Source: Chelydra serpentina (Eukaryota; Chordata; Testudines; Chelydridae). Taken from it: a DNA stretch of 64,000 bases. Positions 25,801-37,800 of the stretch are shown in pieces. The position numbers and the translations under genes are program-made. Positions within the stretch are counted from its first letter, which is position 1, and each line of letters starts with the position of its first letter. The notes under the pieces were generated by a model. The model saw only the letters and a program-made list of their open reading frames with translations. It did no database searches and was not told the origin of the DNA. The stretch is from the NCBI GenBank assembly GCA_037349315.1, contig JBAIAC010000056.1, positions 2,952,501-3,016,500 of the forward strand, given 5' to 3'.

Positions 25801-28800
25801 TATCACCTCAGGTACACTGCGCCGGGAGCCGAGGGGATGGCACGGGGGCAGCGGGCAGGGGCAGAACAGCCTCTCGTGGGGAAGGGCAGGGGCTGCGGCA
25901 GGGAACTGGAGACTCCACATCCATGCACACATCCATACTTGTGCACTCACTGCCACGCACCTGCGCACACACCCATTACACTCACACTGTTGCGTGCACA
26001 CACACGGATGCACTCACTGACACACACCTGTGCATACACCTGTGCACTCATATGCTGCCACATTCACACCCATTGCACTCTCACGCTGCCGCACGCACAC
26101 ACACCCATGCACTCACTGACACGCTGCCAGACTCTCACACTGCCACACAAGCACACACCTCGTAGACGTTAAGGTCAGAAGGGACCAACTTGATCATCTA
26201 GACTGCACATTGCAGGCCACCAGTGCTTAATTTGTAATGAAAGAGTTCCCGGGGCTCAAGCAATTGTTTTACATTCCTAATTGATGCAGCAAGCCCAGAG
26301 GTGCCGGGGCTTTGAACTGCCAGGCCCGGAGGTGCCGGGAGCTATGAACTGCCAGGCCCGGAGGTGCCCAGGGGCTATGAACTGCCAGGCCCGGAGGTGC
26401 CGGGAGCTATGGACTGCCAGGCCCAGAGGTGCCCCGGGGCTATGGACTGCCAGGCCCGGAGGTGCTCCGGGGCTATGGACTGCCAGGCCCGGAGGTGCCC
26501 CGGGGCTATGGACTGCCAGGCCCGGAGGTGCCCCGGGGCTATGGATTGCCAGGCCCGGAGGTGCCCCGGGGCTCTGGACTGCCAGGCCCGGAGGTGCCCC
26601 GGGGCTCTGGACTGCCAGGCCCGGAGGTGCCCCGGGGCTCTGGACTGCCAGGCCCGGAGGTGCCCCGGGGCTCTGGACTGCCAGGCCCGGAGGTGCCCCG
26701 GGGCTCTGGACTGCCAGGCCCGGAGGTGCCCCGGGGCTCTGGACTGCCAGGCCCGGAGGTGCCCCGGGGCTATGGACTGCCAGGCCCGGAGGTGCCCCGG
26801 GGCTATGGACTGCCAGGCCCGGAGGTGCTGGGGCTCAGCCCTGACACACATTGAGCACTGCAGGCCACAAAACCTCGCCCACCCACTCCTGCAATAGACC
26901 CCTAACCTCTGGCTGAGTTACTGATGTTCTCAAATCATGGTTTAAAGGCTTCAAGTTACAAAGAATCCACCATTTACACTAGTTTAAACCTGCAAGTGAC
27001 CCATGCCCCACGCTGCAGAGGAAAGTGAAAATCCCCCAGGGTTTCTGCTAATCTGACCTGGGGGGAAATTCCTTTCCGACCCCAAATATGGTGATCGGTT
27101 AGACCCTGAGCGTGTGGCAAGACCCTCCAGCCAGACACCTGGGAAAGAATTCTCCATAGTAACTCAGAGCCCTTCCCACTTACACACTGCCCCGCACACA
27201 CACATCCATTCGCTCACTGCCGCACACCTGTGCACTCACACACTGCCCCCCCACACACACACACACCAAAAGTACTGCTGCACATGCGCACACGGACTGT
27301 TGTGGAGACATATGCATGCAAGTACAGTGACACACTCAGATGCGCAAACACCTGAAGAGACGTGCGCATACAGATGTATAGTTGCTGACACACACAACGA
27401 CATCAGATACACACCAAGAGATGCAGGCAGGCACACAGGCCTACGGCAAGGGAGATGTTCAGAGCCCCTTAGCACACAGATACATGCAAGAATGTGTGTG
27501 CACATACGCTTGCACATGGATAGCAGCCCACACACTGCTGTGTGGCAAGGCTGATGCACACAGGCAGCACGGTGCTGGCGCTGGTGACAGGAGCGGTGAC
27601 CCCCAGCTGGGTCCCCGTGATGTGCTGGTGGGAGTGTGGGGGCTCCCTCTTAGGCCTGGTGGTGCTGAAAAGGGGACTCAGATCCTCTGGTGGCCTGATA
27701 GTTCAGACACGGGTGGTGACGCATGGCCTATGATGCTGACAGCGCTGGCAGCACATGGAGCCCGGGGCTGGAACAGAATAGGGGGAGGAGATTGGGGCAG
27801 GGACCCCTGCAGCACCATCCAGATCATACACACCTGGCCAAGGGCTTGCGCAGTGAGTGCTGAGGGGGTGATTTGATTGGCTGGTGGCGGGAGGGTGAAG
27901 TGGTGCTGTTGGAGTCATAGGAGTCAGTGGGACAGTGAACAGTGACGAGAGTGTGGACAGGGCTGTGGTGATGGCAGCTGGAACGAAGCGATGACGGCCA
28001 TGGCAGAGCTGTGGGACTGTGGGCAGAGTGGTTGGGTCCCAGTGGCGGGGCCATGGCCTGGCTGGACTGTGGAGGCTGTGGCTGGACAGTAGTGTGGCAG
28101 TAGCCGGGCCCGTGTCAGAGCTGTGGAGGCAATGACTGGGCGTTAGTGGCAGGACCATGGGGGCACCGAGCGGGCCCCAGCGGGCGGGGCCCTGGGAGCT
28201 GGTCTTGGGGGTGCTGCTGAGCCCAGGCTGGTTGTGATGTGTTGGGATCAAGTTGCTGTGGATGTGCCCTGAGCCCTGCAGTGGAGGCTGCCAGCAATTT
28301 GGGTGCTGGCTCTTTGGGGCAGCTCCTGCTGGGCTCCTGACTCTGCCCCTCTCCCTTCCTTCCAGCCACCTGCAGTCTCGTGTTCGTGTCCTGGTGGACG
28401 GGAGCCTTTTGCTCCAGAAAACGACCCCAGACGACGCTGGCAAATACACCTGTGTTCCCAGCAATGGGCTGCGGAAACCACCCTCTGCCTCGGCCTTCCT
28501 CACGGTGCTGTGTAAGGTCCCACTGCCCCTGCACTCCCTGTCCTGTGTAAGGGCCACCCCTGACCCACACTGCCCTCTCTCAGGGACCCTGCAGACATCC
28601 TGGCTCCTGAGCTGAGCCCTGGTGGCCCCACTTGTTTGATGGGGGCAGGGAAACGCCTCTGGCCTGTAACCTCCCCCTTTGTGGCCTGAAGCCTGGGAGA
28701 GAAGGGCCCATCCCCTGCCATGGCCCTCAGCCGGCCTCCCCATCCGCCTGCCCTGACTTGGGATGTGCCTTCCTCCCACCTGGCCCAGGTCTCTGAGCTG

Positions 28801-31800
28801 AGGAGCCCACATGACCATGGCCCAGATGCACCAGGGGAGCAGTGCTGAATTCCCGGGAGCTGGGTTCCCTCCGTGGGCAGACCCCAGGGCGTCCCTAGCG
28901 TTCCGGGGTCTCTGCCATGGACAAGCCCATCGCATAGAGAAGGCACAGCCTCTGGTGCTGCTATCACTAGGGCTCGTCCCTGCCCCGCGGGCTGGCAGCA
29001 TATTGCTCATATAGTCGCCATTCCCCAGGCCCTTCACTGCGGGTCAGTGAGCTCACCCAGGCCTTGACCACGTCCTGCCCGTTGGTGCCTTGCAGACCCA
29101 GCCCAGGTGACCACCATGCCACCGGAGACCCTCTTGCCCATGGGGATGCAGGGCATAATCCAGTGCCCCGTGAGGGCCAATCCGCCTCTTCTCTCCATCA
29201 GCTGGACCAAGGACGGGCATCCCTTGGAGCTTGATAAGGTACCTACTACGCCAGGCCTCCCTGGAAACTCAGCCTCTGCCACACACCAGCTGGCAGGGGG
29301 CTGCATTCTGACCTGTCTCTCCCTCTGCAGTTCCCTGGCTGGTCCATGGCACCCGATGGCTCCATTGTCATCGCCACGGGGAACGACGACGCCTTGGGGC
29401 TTTACACCTGCACCCCCTACAACAGCTACGGCACGGCTGGTGCCTCAGCACCCACCCGCGTCTTGCTCAAGGTGAGAGAGGGGGCAGCCTGCCCTCCACA
29501 CTGGCTGAGCAGGGGCATGGCTGGGGCTGGGGAGCCCTTCCCTGGTGCCCTCACGCAGCCACGCAACCGGGTGTATTAATGTTTGTGTAACAAGTGGGCC
29601 CAGAGAGTCATGGTGTGAATGTGTCCCTGTCCTTGTACAGCACTAAACAGTCAAACGTGGTCGGGGCTTTTGAGTGCAGAGATCTCGGCCTGCTTAGATC
29701 CACGGCAAATAACCAGGAATATTTTTAACCATGTATTACAGATACATAAAAAAATAAGAGTTACTTAATATTTTACATTTCAAATTATTAAGATTTTCAT
29801 TTTAATAGTAACTCTTGTACCCTTCCCATTTAGCTGTAGAGAATTTTTACCTGGAAAAATGTCCTTGTTTGACAGTTTTTTAGATGGTATTAAAGATGGT
29901 GATAACTGTCCTTGTTGTGGGAAGAAAAAGAAGTTACTTGAGATGGGCTGGAGCTGTTGCTGCTGCTCTTAAAGTCAGATCCTTCTTCCTTTAAGACAAA
30001 ACAAGACAAGCGCACAAGAGGGGAGAGAAAAGACCAGCAAAGATAGAAAATGCAGCTTCTGTCTCTGGTGCCGACTCTCACTTGCAACCTCACTGCTGGA
30101 GAAATGCAGGCCCAACCCATGATCTGATCAGCTACTCTAAGTCCTGGCAAACTTGTACCAAGCCATTGCTTTTAGCTGCCTCTCTGGTCATGGGCTTACA
30201 GCAGTGTTGCAAAAAATGCCATTGTCTTGGTCGACTGAACGAGACTCTTATTAGAAGGTGAAAGAGAGAGTGAGGGCTTATCTATATGAACACTTAGGTT
30301 TTTCCAAGTTGTTGTCCCTATGGGTGCTCCATGTGAGGATACACATGCCCATAAATTCTCGATCAGAGGTTTTTCTGCTAGTAGTGCCCGGTGCACCCTC
30401 TTCCCTGAGAAAGGGACCCTAGAAGGCAGCAGATGTTTGACTGATAGCCCTGGTGAGACCACCCATGAGGTCTAGCACCTTTCCCCAGGATCTACCCTGC
30501 TTTGAAACGGGAGTAGATTAAAGCACACTAGGGAATCTTTAGTGCATGGCAGCACGGTCCCCATGGACACTTAATGCAGGGCAGATTTACACCCCAGCCA
30601 GCCATGGCCTATGTGTTCATGTAGGCAAGTGAAGACGTAAGGTGGGGAAGGAAAAGGGAGGGGGCGACAGCCAGAGTACTTGGAGCTGCCGTGGTCAGGA
30701 TTTGGGTGGAGTGGGTGATGTCCTTGCTCTGGTCTGCTCTGGACAGGACATCTCAAGGTTAGGACAGTGAAGGCACAGTGGAATCACAGTGACTCCCATG
30801 CTCCCTGGAGATGGCGGGGGTGGCAGCCACGATGGGGATCCTCGCTCCTGTTGGTCCATCTCCCAGCCAGCGGCTAATTTCATTTGAAGGATCTCCAGAG
30901 GGGGTTGGGTGGAATAGCTCATCCCCTCCTAATCCCCAACACACCCATTCTGGTGCATTGATTTCTGTCCCATACTCCTCTTGTTTACCAGGTGTGAACA
31001 TAACACAGTTCTGGAGTTCCAGCAGGGGGGCTTTTTACTTGTACTAATCCAGCCTGTCTGTCTCCCTCTTGTACCTTTTCCCCATCAGCACCCATGGTTA
31101 CAGGTGACTGGGACATTTGGATTAAGCTCACAATTGGGGTAGGCCTGCCAGGCCCCAGTTATTACAGTACCCACCCCATCTATGCACCCCTCAGAGCAAG
31201 CTGGGTGGCAGTGCTCAGGCTGGTCTCTTCCCTGTCCTGAGTGCCACTGTGCAGGGCCCTCTGTCTGCTCTGCTCCCTGGGCCTGTCAGATCTCTTGCCC
31301 ATGAGTCCAGGCCAGCACCACCTCCTGCCTGAGCTGCTGAGCCCTGACCCCTTTGTCTGTCTGTCTTGCTCCCCCTGCCCCCAGAGTGGGGTGTTGAGCT
31401 ACCCCAGTGTGTCTGTTCCAGGACCCTCCTGTGTTCACCATGCGCCCCAAGGAGGAGTACTTCCAGGAGGTGGGCCGCGAGCTGGTGATCCCATGCGCCG
31501 CCCAAGGAGACCCCCCACCTACGGTCACATGGGCAAAGGTAGGGGAGCTGCAGCTCTGGGTTCAGATGCGGGGGAGGGACTGGGGAGCCTGGGTTTGGTT
31601 CCCCAGAGCTCAGGGACTGTGGCTCCTTGGCATCACACCCTCACTTCCTGTGGTTTGGTGCCGGCTCTGAGGAGCCAAGCCCACGGCTGCCACTGGTGGC
31701 AACAGAGCTGGGAGTGCCCAGTGCCCTAGGACTCGGTCCAGGGCTCTGCTGCTGGCCACCCACATGGCAGATTCCCCTTGGCAGCCTAGAGCTTCAGGGC

Positions 31801-34800
31801 TCCACAAGCAGGACCCACTCTGGCCCAGGACTCGGCTCAGTGCTGCAGAGGGAGCCAGCCCCACACGGCCCAGCTGCCCCATGCAGCTCCTGCCTTACAG
31901 ATACATGCCCTGAGAGGCGGAGTCCTGGGGATGGGAGTCATCCCCTGGGTTATTCATTCCTCAGGCTCTCCCTGTGCAGAGACTCCCCATGCCCCAACCC
32001 TTCCAGAGCCCTGGGGGTGGGGGGGGGGGGAGGGAGTGTCTCCTTCTGGGCAGCCCCCTCCTTCTGAGAAAGCGATGACCCAGGACTCTGGGGTTTTGTT
32101 CCTGTTCTGCCCCTGGCTCTCAGTGAGACCTTGGCCCAGTCACTGCCCCTCCCTGTGCCTCACCTTTCCCACCCGCCACTGGGGTGGCAGTTTCGAGGTT
32201 CTTGGAGATGAATGCGGCGCTGGCACCAGTGTGGTGGGAAGCCAGCTCAGCTTGGTCGCTGGCTGGATTACTGCCTAGAGACTCTCCTCAGCCCCCATCA
32301 ATGCTCATGGCCCCCCGTTTTCTCCCCTGGCTGTGCTCCCCTAGCCCGGCGCCACCCTATCTCCCCCACAATCTGTGCACGCCTGCCAGCCCAGCCCCCC
32401 CACCTTCCCCCGGTCTGCACGTGCGGGGCCCAGCCCCCCTCAAAGTTGCACTCACAGCCCAACCCACTGTAGTCTCTCCCCCAGTGAACAATGGCACTGG
32501 TGGGCTCAGGGACCCGTGGGTGGGGGAGGGCTGGGCTGCCGGTGTCAGTGTGGTTGTGCCTTTGCTCTGCAGCTGGGAAGCACAGGGAGGAACGGAGCCC
32601 AAGTGGATGGGAACAGCAGCCTCGTCTTCCAGCCATTGGTTAAGGAGCAGCACGGGGCCTGGGAGTGCACGGCCAGCAACCAGGTGGCCCAGATCAGCAC
32701 CACCACTTCCGTCTACGTGCTGGGTGAGTTGGGCCATTCCAGCACTACCACCAGCTGCCCAGGGTGGGCGGGAGGCCTGACCCAGAGCCTTTGGGCTCTG
32801 AGGAGGGAGTTCTCTGTGTGTATGTATGGGGGGGATGCACTGGCAGTGTGTATATGGGGCTCGGGGTGGAGGTGGGTGGCTCTGTGTGTGTCTATGGGGC
32901 TCGGGTTGGAGGTGGGCGGTTGTGTGTTTTTGGGGCTCAGGATGGGGCTGGGTGGCTGTGTTTGGGGCCCGGGGTGGACGGCTATGGGGAGGGGGCTTGG
33001 AAGGGGCTGGGGGGCTGTGTGTGTGAGGCTTGAGATGTGTGTGTATGGAACTCATGGTGGGGGTGGGTGGTTTCGTGCCTGCCGGGGTGGGGGGTGCACT
33101 GGCTGTGCATGGGAATACATGAGATGAACACCCAATCTCCACGTCCCAGACGCCGTATTGCTCTGGAATCCATGTTGGATTTGGCCTGTGCCCAGCTCCA
33201 TTGAGCACTGCCAGGGACCCTGCAGTGTGAGGCCAGTGTGCTCAGGTGAGCAGCATCCCAGCTGCTCCCCCAGCACAGGAACTGGCCGTTGGGACCCCAC
33301 AGACGCAGGTGCCTCCCCTGCAGGCGCCCTGTGAATGGCACCTGCCCATTTCATCTGTGTGGAGGGGCGTTCGTGCTGGCCAGGTGGCACTCTGCCCCTG
33401 GCAACTCCCAGCCAGCGCCTGAGCCCTGGGAGGGGCAGGTCAGAGATGGTCCCTGACTCACCCCGCATCCCGGCTGTCTCCACCAGGCACCAGCCCTCAC
33501 GCTGTCACCAACGTCTCGGTGCTGCCACTGCTGCTGGCAGCCAATGTTTCCTGGGAGCCGGGGTTCGATGGGGGATACTTCCAGAGGTTCAGCGTCTGGT
33601 ACACGCCACTGTGAGTTCCATGCCGTGCAGGGCGCTCAACTCCCTGGGGTGCCCTCTGTCTACCTGCTCTGGAAGTGGGCTGGTGCAGCCACGGGAATCC
33701 CTGCCCCATGCAGGACAAACACAATACAGTCATGGAATCATAGAATATCAGGGTTGGAAGGGACCTCAGGAGGTCATCTAGTCCAACCCCCTGCTCAAAG
33801 CAGGACCAATCCCTAATTTTTGCCCCAGATCCCTAAATGGCCCCCTCAAGGATTGAACTCACAACCCTGGGTTTAGCAGGCCAATGCTCAAACCACTGAG
33901 CTATCCCCCTCCCTCCCCCCCAAAAAAAAGGGAAAAGCCATGATTGCATTGGTTGGGAATTGAACCCAGACCAATGGCTTGGAAGGCAGCTATGCTCACC
34001 ACTATACCACCAATGCATCAGTGGTTCCCAAATTGGGGTTTGTGAACCCCTGGGGGTTCGTGAAATGTTACAGGGGGTTCTCGGGGGAAAATTCCCTAAT
34101 GGCGGACAGAGCTATCCCTAGGGACCCCAGGCAGCGTGGGGCCAGCAGCCTGGAGCCCCTGGACTTCCAAGAGCTAAGCAAATCAAAGCAAGCATCTCTA
34201 TCACACTGAGGAAATTTAAACTTCAAGACTCCTTATAAGAAATGGAAAGGGAGGTGGATATTTTTTGCTGTTTTTTAAAATTAAACAGGCAGCCAGTTTT
34301 GGGGGGTTTTTTAAATGATGATGAACAAGATTAAGCCTTGTTGTAATGTGTGTTGTTTGCCTGGACTGCTCAAAACCTGAATGCTTGTGTAGGAGGAACT
34401 CTTTGAGCTGGCTTCTTAAATACCTTCATGCTGTTTCACATCTGATACTCCTGGATGAAACATAGGAGCCTTATCTTATAACAGGCTTATTCAAAATGAT
34501 AAAAGCTACGAAAGTGAGATCTTCAAAGAGTGTTGCTGTTTTCATAATGTAATAAAAATACTGTAATGATAAATAATAATTAATAATAAATATTGTGTAA
34601 TAAGCATGTCATAGAAACAAATTTTATATTTCCAAGATCACTACTTTTACAATTTATACTCAGGTAAAGGAGAAAACCCCTGGAAATATTCATTTTTAGG
34701 AGGGGGTTCACGAGACTTGACATTTTAGTGAAAGGGGTTCACAGGTTGCTAAAGTTTGGGAACCACTGCAATACAGGGAGCTCCCAGCTCTCAGCACAGG

Positions 34801-37800
34801 TGGAAGCTGTGTCCCTGTGCCCTCATGAGGTGTGAATCGGGGGGCTCTCAGGCACAGGCCCTCACTGAGGGGGGTGCATGGAGACGTGGGAGGATTGGGC
34901 CCTAGCACTGGCTCCAGCTCACCTGCTCTGTCTCCTCAGGCTGAAGCACCTGAACCGGCCCCATCATGACTGGGTGTCGCTGACGGTGCCTGTGGGGGCC
35001 GGGCACCTCCTGGTGGAGAACCTGCAGCCAGCCACTGGCTACCAGTTCAGTGTCCTGTCCCAGAACAAGCTGGGCAGCGGCCCCTTCAGTGAGATCGTCA
35101 CCTCCTTCCCCCTGGGTGAGACAGCCTCTGACACCCCCTCCCCCTGAGTACCGCCCCCCTGGGAACTGAGCTCCCCTTTTCCCCCGCCAGCTCCCACTGC
35201 CTGCACCCCTGAGAACTGGGCCCCCCATGCCAGCCGTGGGAATGGCCCCACCACTGCCAGCACTCTACTGCCTCCACACCAGCCTCGGGAATGGCTCCCC
35301 CACTGCCAGCACCCCGGGAATCTCTCCCCCCTCCCCACTGTCCACACCTCTGAGAATCAAACTCCGCTCTCTCCACCTGCCAGACCCAGAAATGGCTCCC
35401 CCACTGCCAGCACCCTGGGAATGCCCCCCCACACTTCTGAGAACCAGGCTCCCCTCTCTTCAGCCACCAGCCCTGGGAATGGCTCCCCCACTGCCAGCAC
35501 CGTGTCTCCTGGAAATATTCTCCTCTCCTTTCCCCAAGCCTCCGGAAACAGCTCCCTTACACCTGGGAACAGCTCTTCCACCTAGAAGAGGGACCTCACC
35601 TGTAGGGGCACCCTAACCTTCGCCACCCCCCAGAAAGGGCATTCCCACTGGCCGCCCCTTGGGAGGGATCCCCACGCCCTGAACTCCTGGGAAGGGAACC
35701 CCCACCCCTCAAGTGATGCCTGGAAAACCCCAGGGCTCTGGGGCTGCCCCTTCCCATGTCCCTTCCCCAGAGCTGGTCCCGCCCTGCCCCCCAGGGAGGT
35801 TCCAATCACTAAGGGAAGAAGGAACATGCTTCCCAGCCACCTACTCGAGCTCACATCCCGAGTGGCTGCCCTGGGCCCCCCCGCCATTGCCCCCAAACGG
35901 CTGCCTGGGGCTGCCCCTCTCCCTGAATGGCTGCTCTGGGACTCACCCCCACCCTGAATGGCTTCCCTGGGGCTCCACCGCAGTCCCTTCCACCAAATGG
36001 CTGCCTGGGGCTCCCTCCCACCCTCACCCTGAATGGCTGCCCTAGGCCTTTCCCACTCCCCAAATGGCTGTCCTGGTTCCTTTCCTCAGTGTCTCCTTTC
36101 TTTTCAGGTTTCCCGACGACCGCGGTGCCTCCCGAGCTGCCTACCACAGCCACACGCGTCTTTCTGTTGCCCCCGCAGTCCCTGACGGCCAATGAGACAT
36201 TGCGCGGGGTCCTGCTGCAGTGGGAGCCCCCGTCGCAGTTCTCCGTGGCCCTGACAGGCTACGCACTGGAGTTACGACAGGACCAGGGCGTCTGGGAGGT
36301 GCTGGATGGCTCCATCCCCAGCACGAAGACCCAGGTCCTGGTGCCAGGACTCATCAAGGTTGGCGGGGGGGCGGGGAGGTGTCTGAAATGCCAACCTCTG
36401 GGTCTTGCAATGGATGTTTCTTGCCGGGTCTCGCCTGCTCCTGCTGAGATTGGCAGCCCGAGCCCCCGGCACTGAGCTGTGACGGATGCAGCCCTGGGCT
36501 CGAGGAGCAGCCCCTCCCTGGCTGGGTGGCGCTAGCTGACGGCACGCCCAGCGCGCTTCGTGGCCTCCTCATTAGCGCTGTGCTGATGTACCTGCCCCCG
36601 GCTGGCTCTCTGGAGTTCGGAGACCCCTGCCAGGCGGGACCCCCAGGTAGGGAAGGGAGGGCGGCTCTGCACAAGCAGGGGGCTGGCAGCCTATGGGCTG
36701 AACAGTGGCTCCAGGCTGGTGCCTGATGCTCCCTGCAGGCTGGGAAGCCCTGGGCCCTGGCTCGCAGGGTTCTCTATGGAGCCTGTGCCCTGGCGCTGCA
36801 GGCTGCTGAGCTCCCGGGACAGCAGCAGGCCCCAAAAGGGTGGTCAGCCTGGTCGGGCCCAGGCCAAGGTGCATCATGGGAGTGTCCTCTTGCCCAGCAG
36901 GCCACTGAGGGTGGAAATGGTTTCTGCTCTGCTCTGGCACTGGCCCCCTGGTGGTGAGTACTGCGTGGACGGGGCTGGCCAGAAGGGGCTCTGCTTGTCC
37001 CCAGGTGTCCCTGCACTTTCAGAGGTGCTCTGAGACAGGGTGCATCTGGTGCTGGGATGGAAGCCCTCAGCTTGCTGCACACATGGCTGTGGCACTGCAG
37101 GTCCTGTGGCAGGAGCTGCCTCTGGTCAGCGCCCCACGTCATGGGGGAGAGCCGGCCGGTGCTGGCCGTAACGCTAACGCAGCCTGTCTGCCTTCCCAGG
37201 ACGCCTGCTACGAGTTCCGCCTGGTGGCCTTTGCCGGGAACTACCTGAGTGACCCCAGCAATACTGTGAACGTCTCCACAGCAGGTAAAGCTCTGTGCTG
37301 CTCTGGACAGCCAGCCACACCCTGGAGGGGCCCTGGGTCTCCTTGGGGTGCAGGGGAGGGGACCAACTCCTGTGCTGCCCTCTCAGGCATGGGCCTACCT
37401 CCATGCACCCAAGCCAGGCCAGCCTGGGTGTGACGGGGGCAGGAATGGAACTGGCCATTGTTCCCTAGCAGAGGGCCCCTCCCTGCTGGTAGGTAAGTGA
37501 CTATGGGCTGGTTTCCCCTAAGGGAGAAGCACTGTATCCCCTTGCCCTGCTGGCTGTCTGAGGCCTCTCCCCGTCACCTTGCCCAGGTATGGAGGTGTAT
37601 CCATCCCGCACTCAGCTGCCGGAGCTCCTGCCACAGCCTGTGCTGGCTGGTGTCATTGGGGGCATCTGCTTCCTCAGCGTGGCTGTGATCTTCAGCACCA
37701 TGGTAGCCTGCATCATGAACCGCCGGCGTGCCGCCCGCCTCCAGAAACGCAGGCAAGGTAGGGACCCAGCCCTGGCACGCGCGGGCAGCTGCTGAGGCCG

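Larger units (their letters stand above)
26161..27177 (-). mobile_element. CR1-like 3' end, interrupted by a hAT element
   Basis: Left piece 26161-26220 (gttaaggtcagaagggacca) and right piece 26861-27177 match, in the same order, the uninterrupted copy at 42878-43240. The ggtcatctagtc-type end suggests a CR1 3' terminus in minus orientation. The family is assigned by resemblance only. Confidence 0.65.

Noticed and set aside
26281..26897. Long open frames on both strands with an 11-residue collagen-like period ([11 protein letters not shown])
   Set aside because: They come from the 33-bp minisatellite inside a transposon. Several frames are open because the unit is a multiple of three, and there is no start context, splice or homology support.
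34011..34018. CAATGCAT as the left duplication of the hAT at 34019
   Set aside because: It matches the right 8-mer at only six of eight positions and includes bases of the tRNA-Gly acceptor end; the exact match at 33722-33729 explains the site better.
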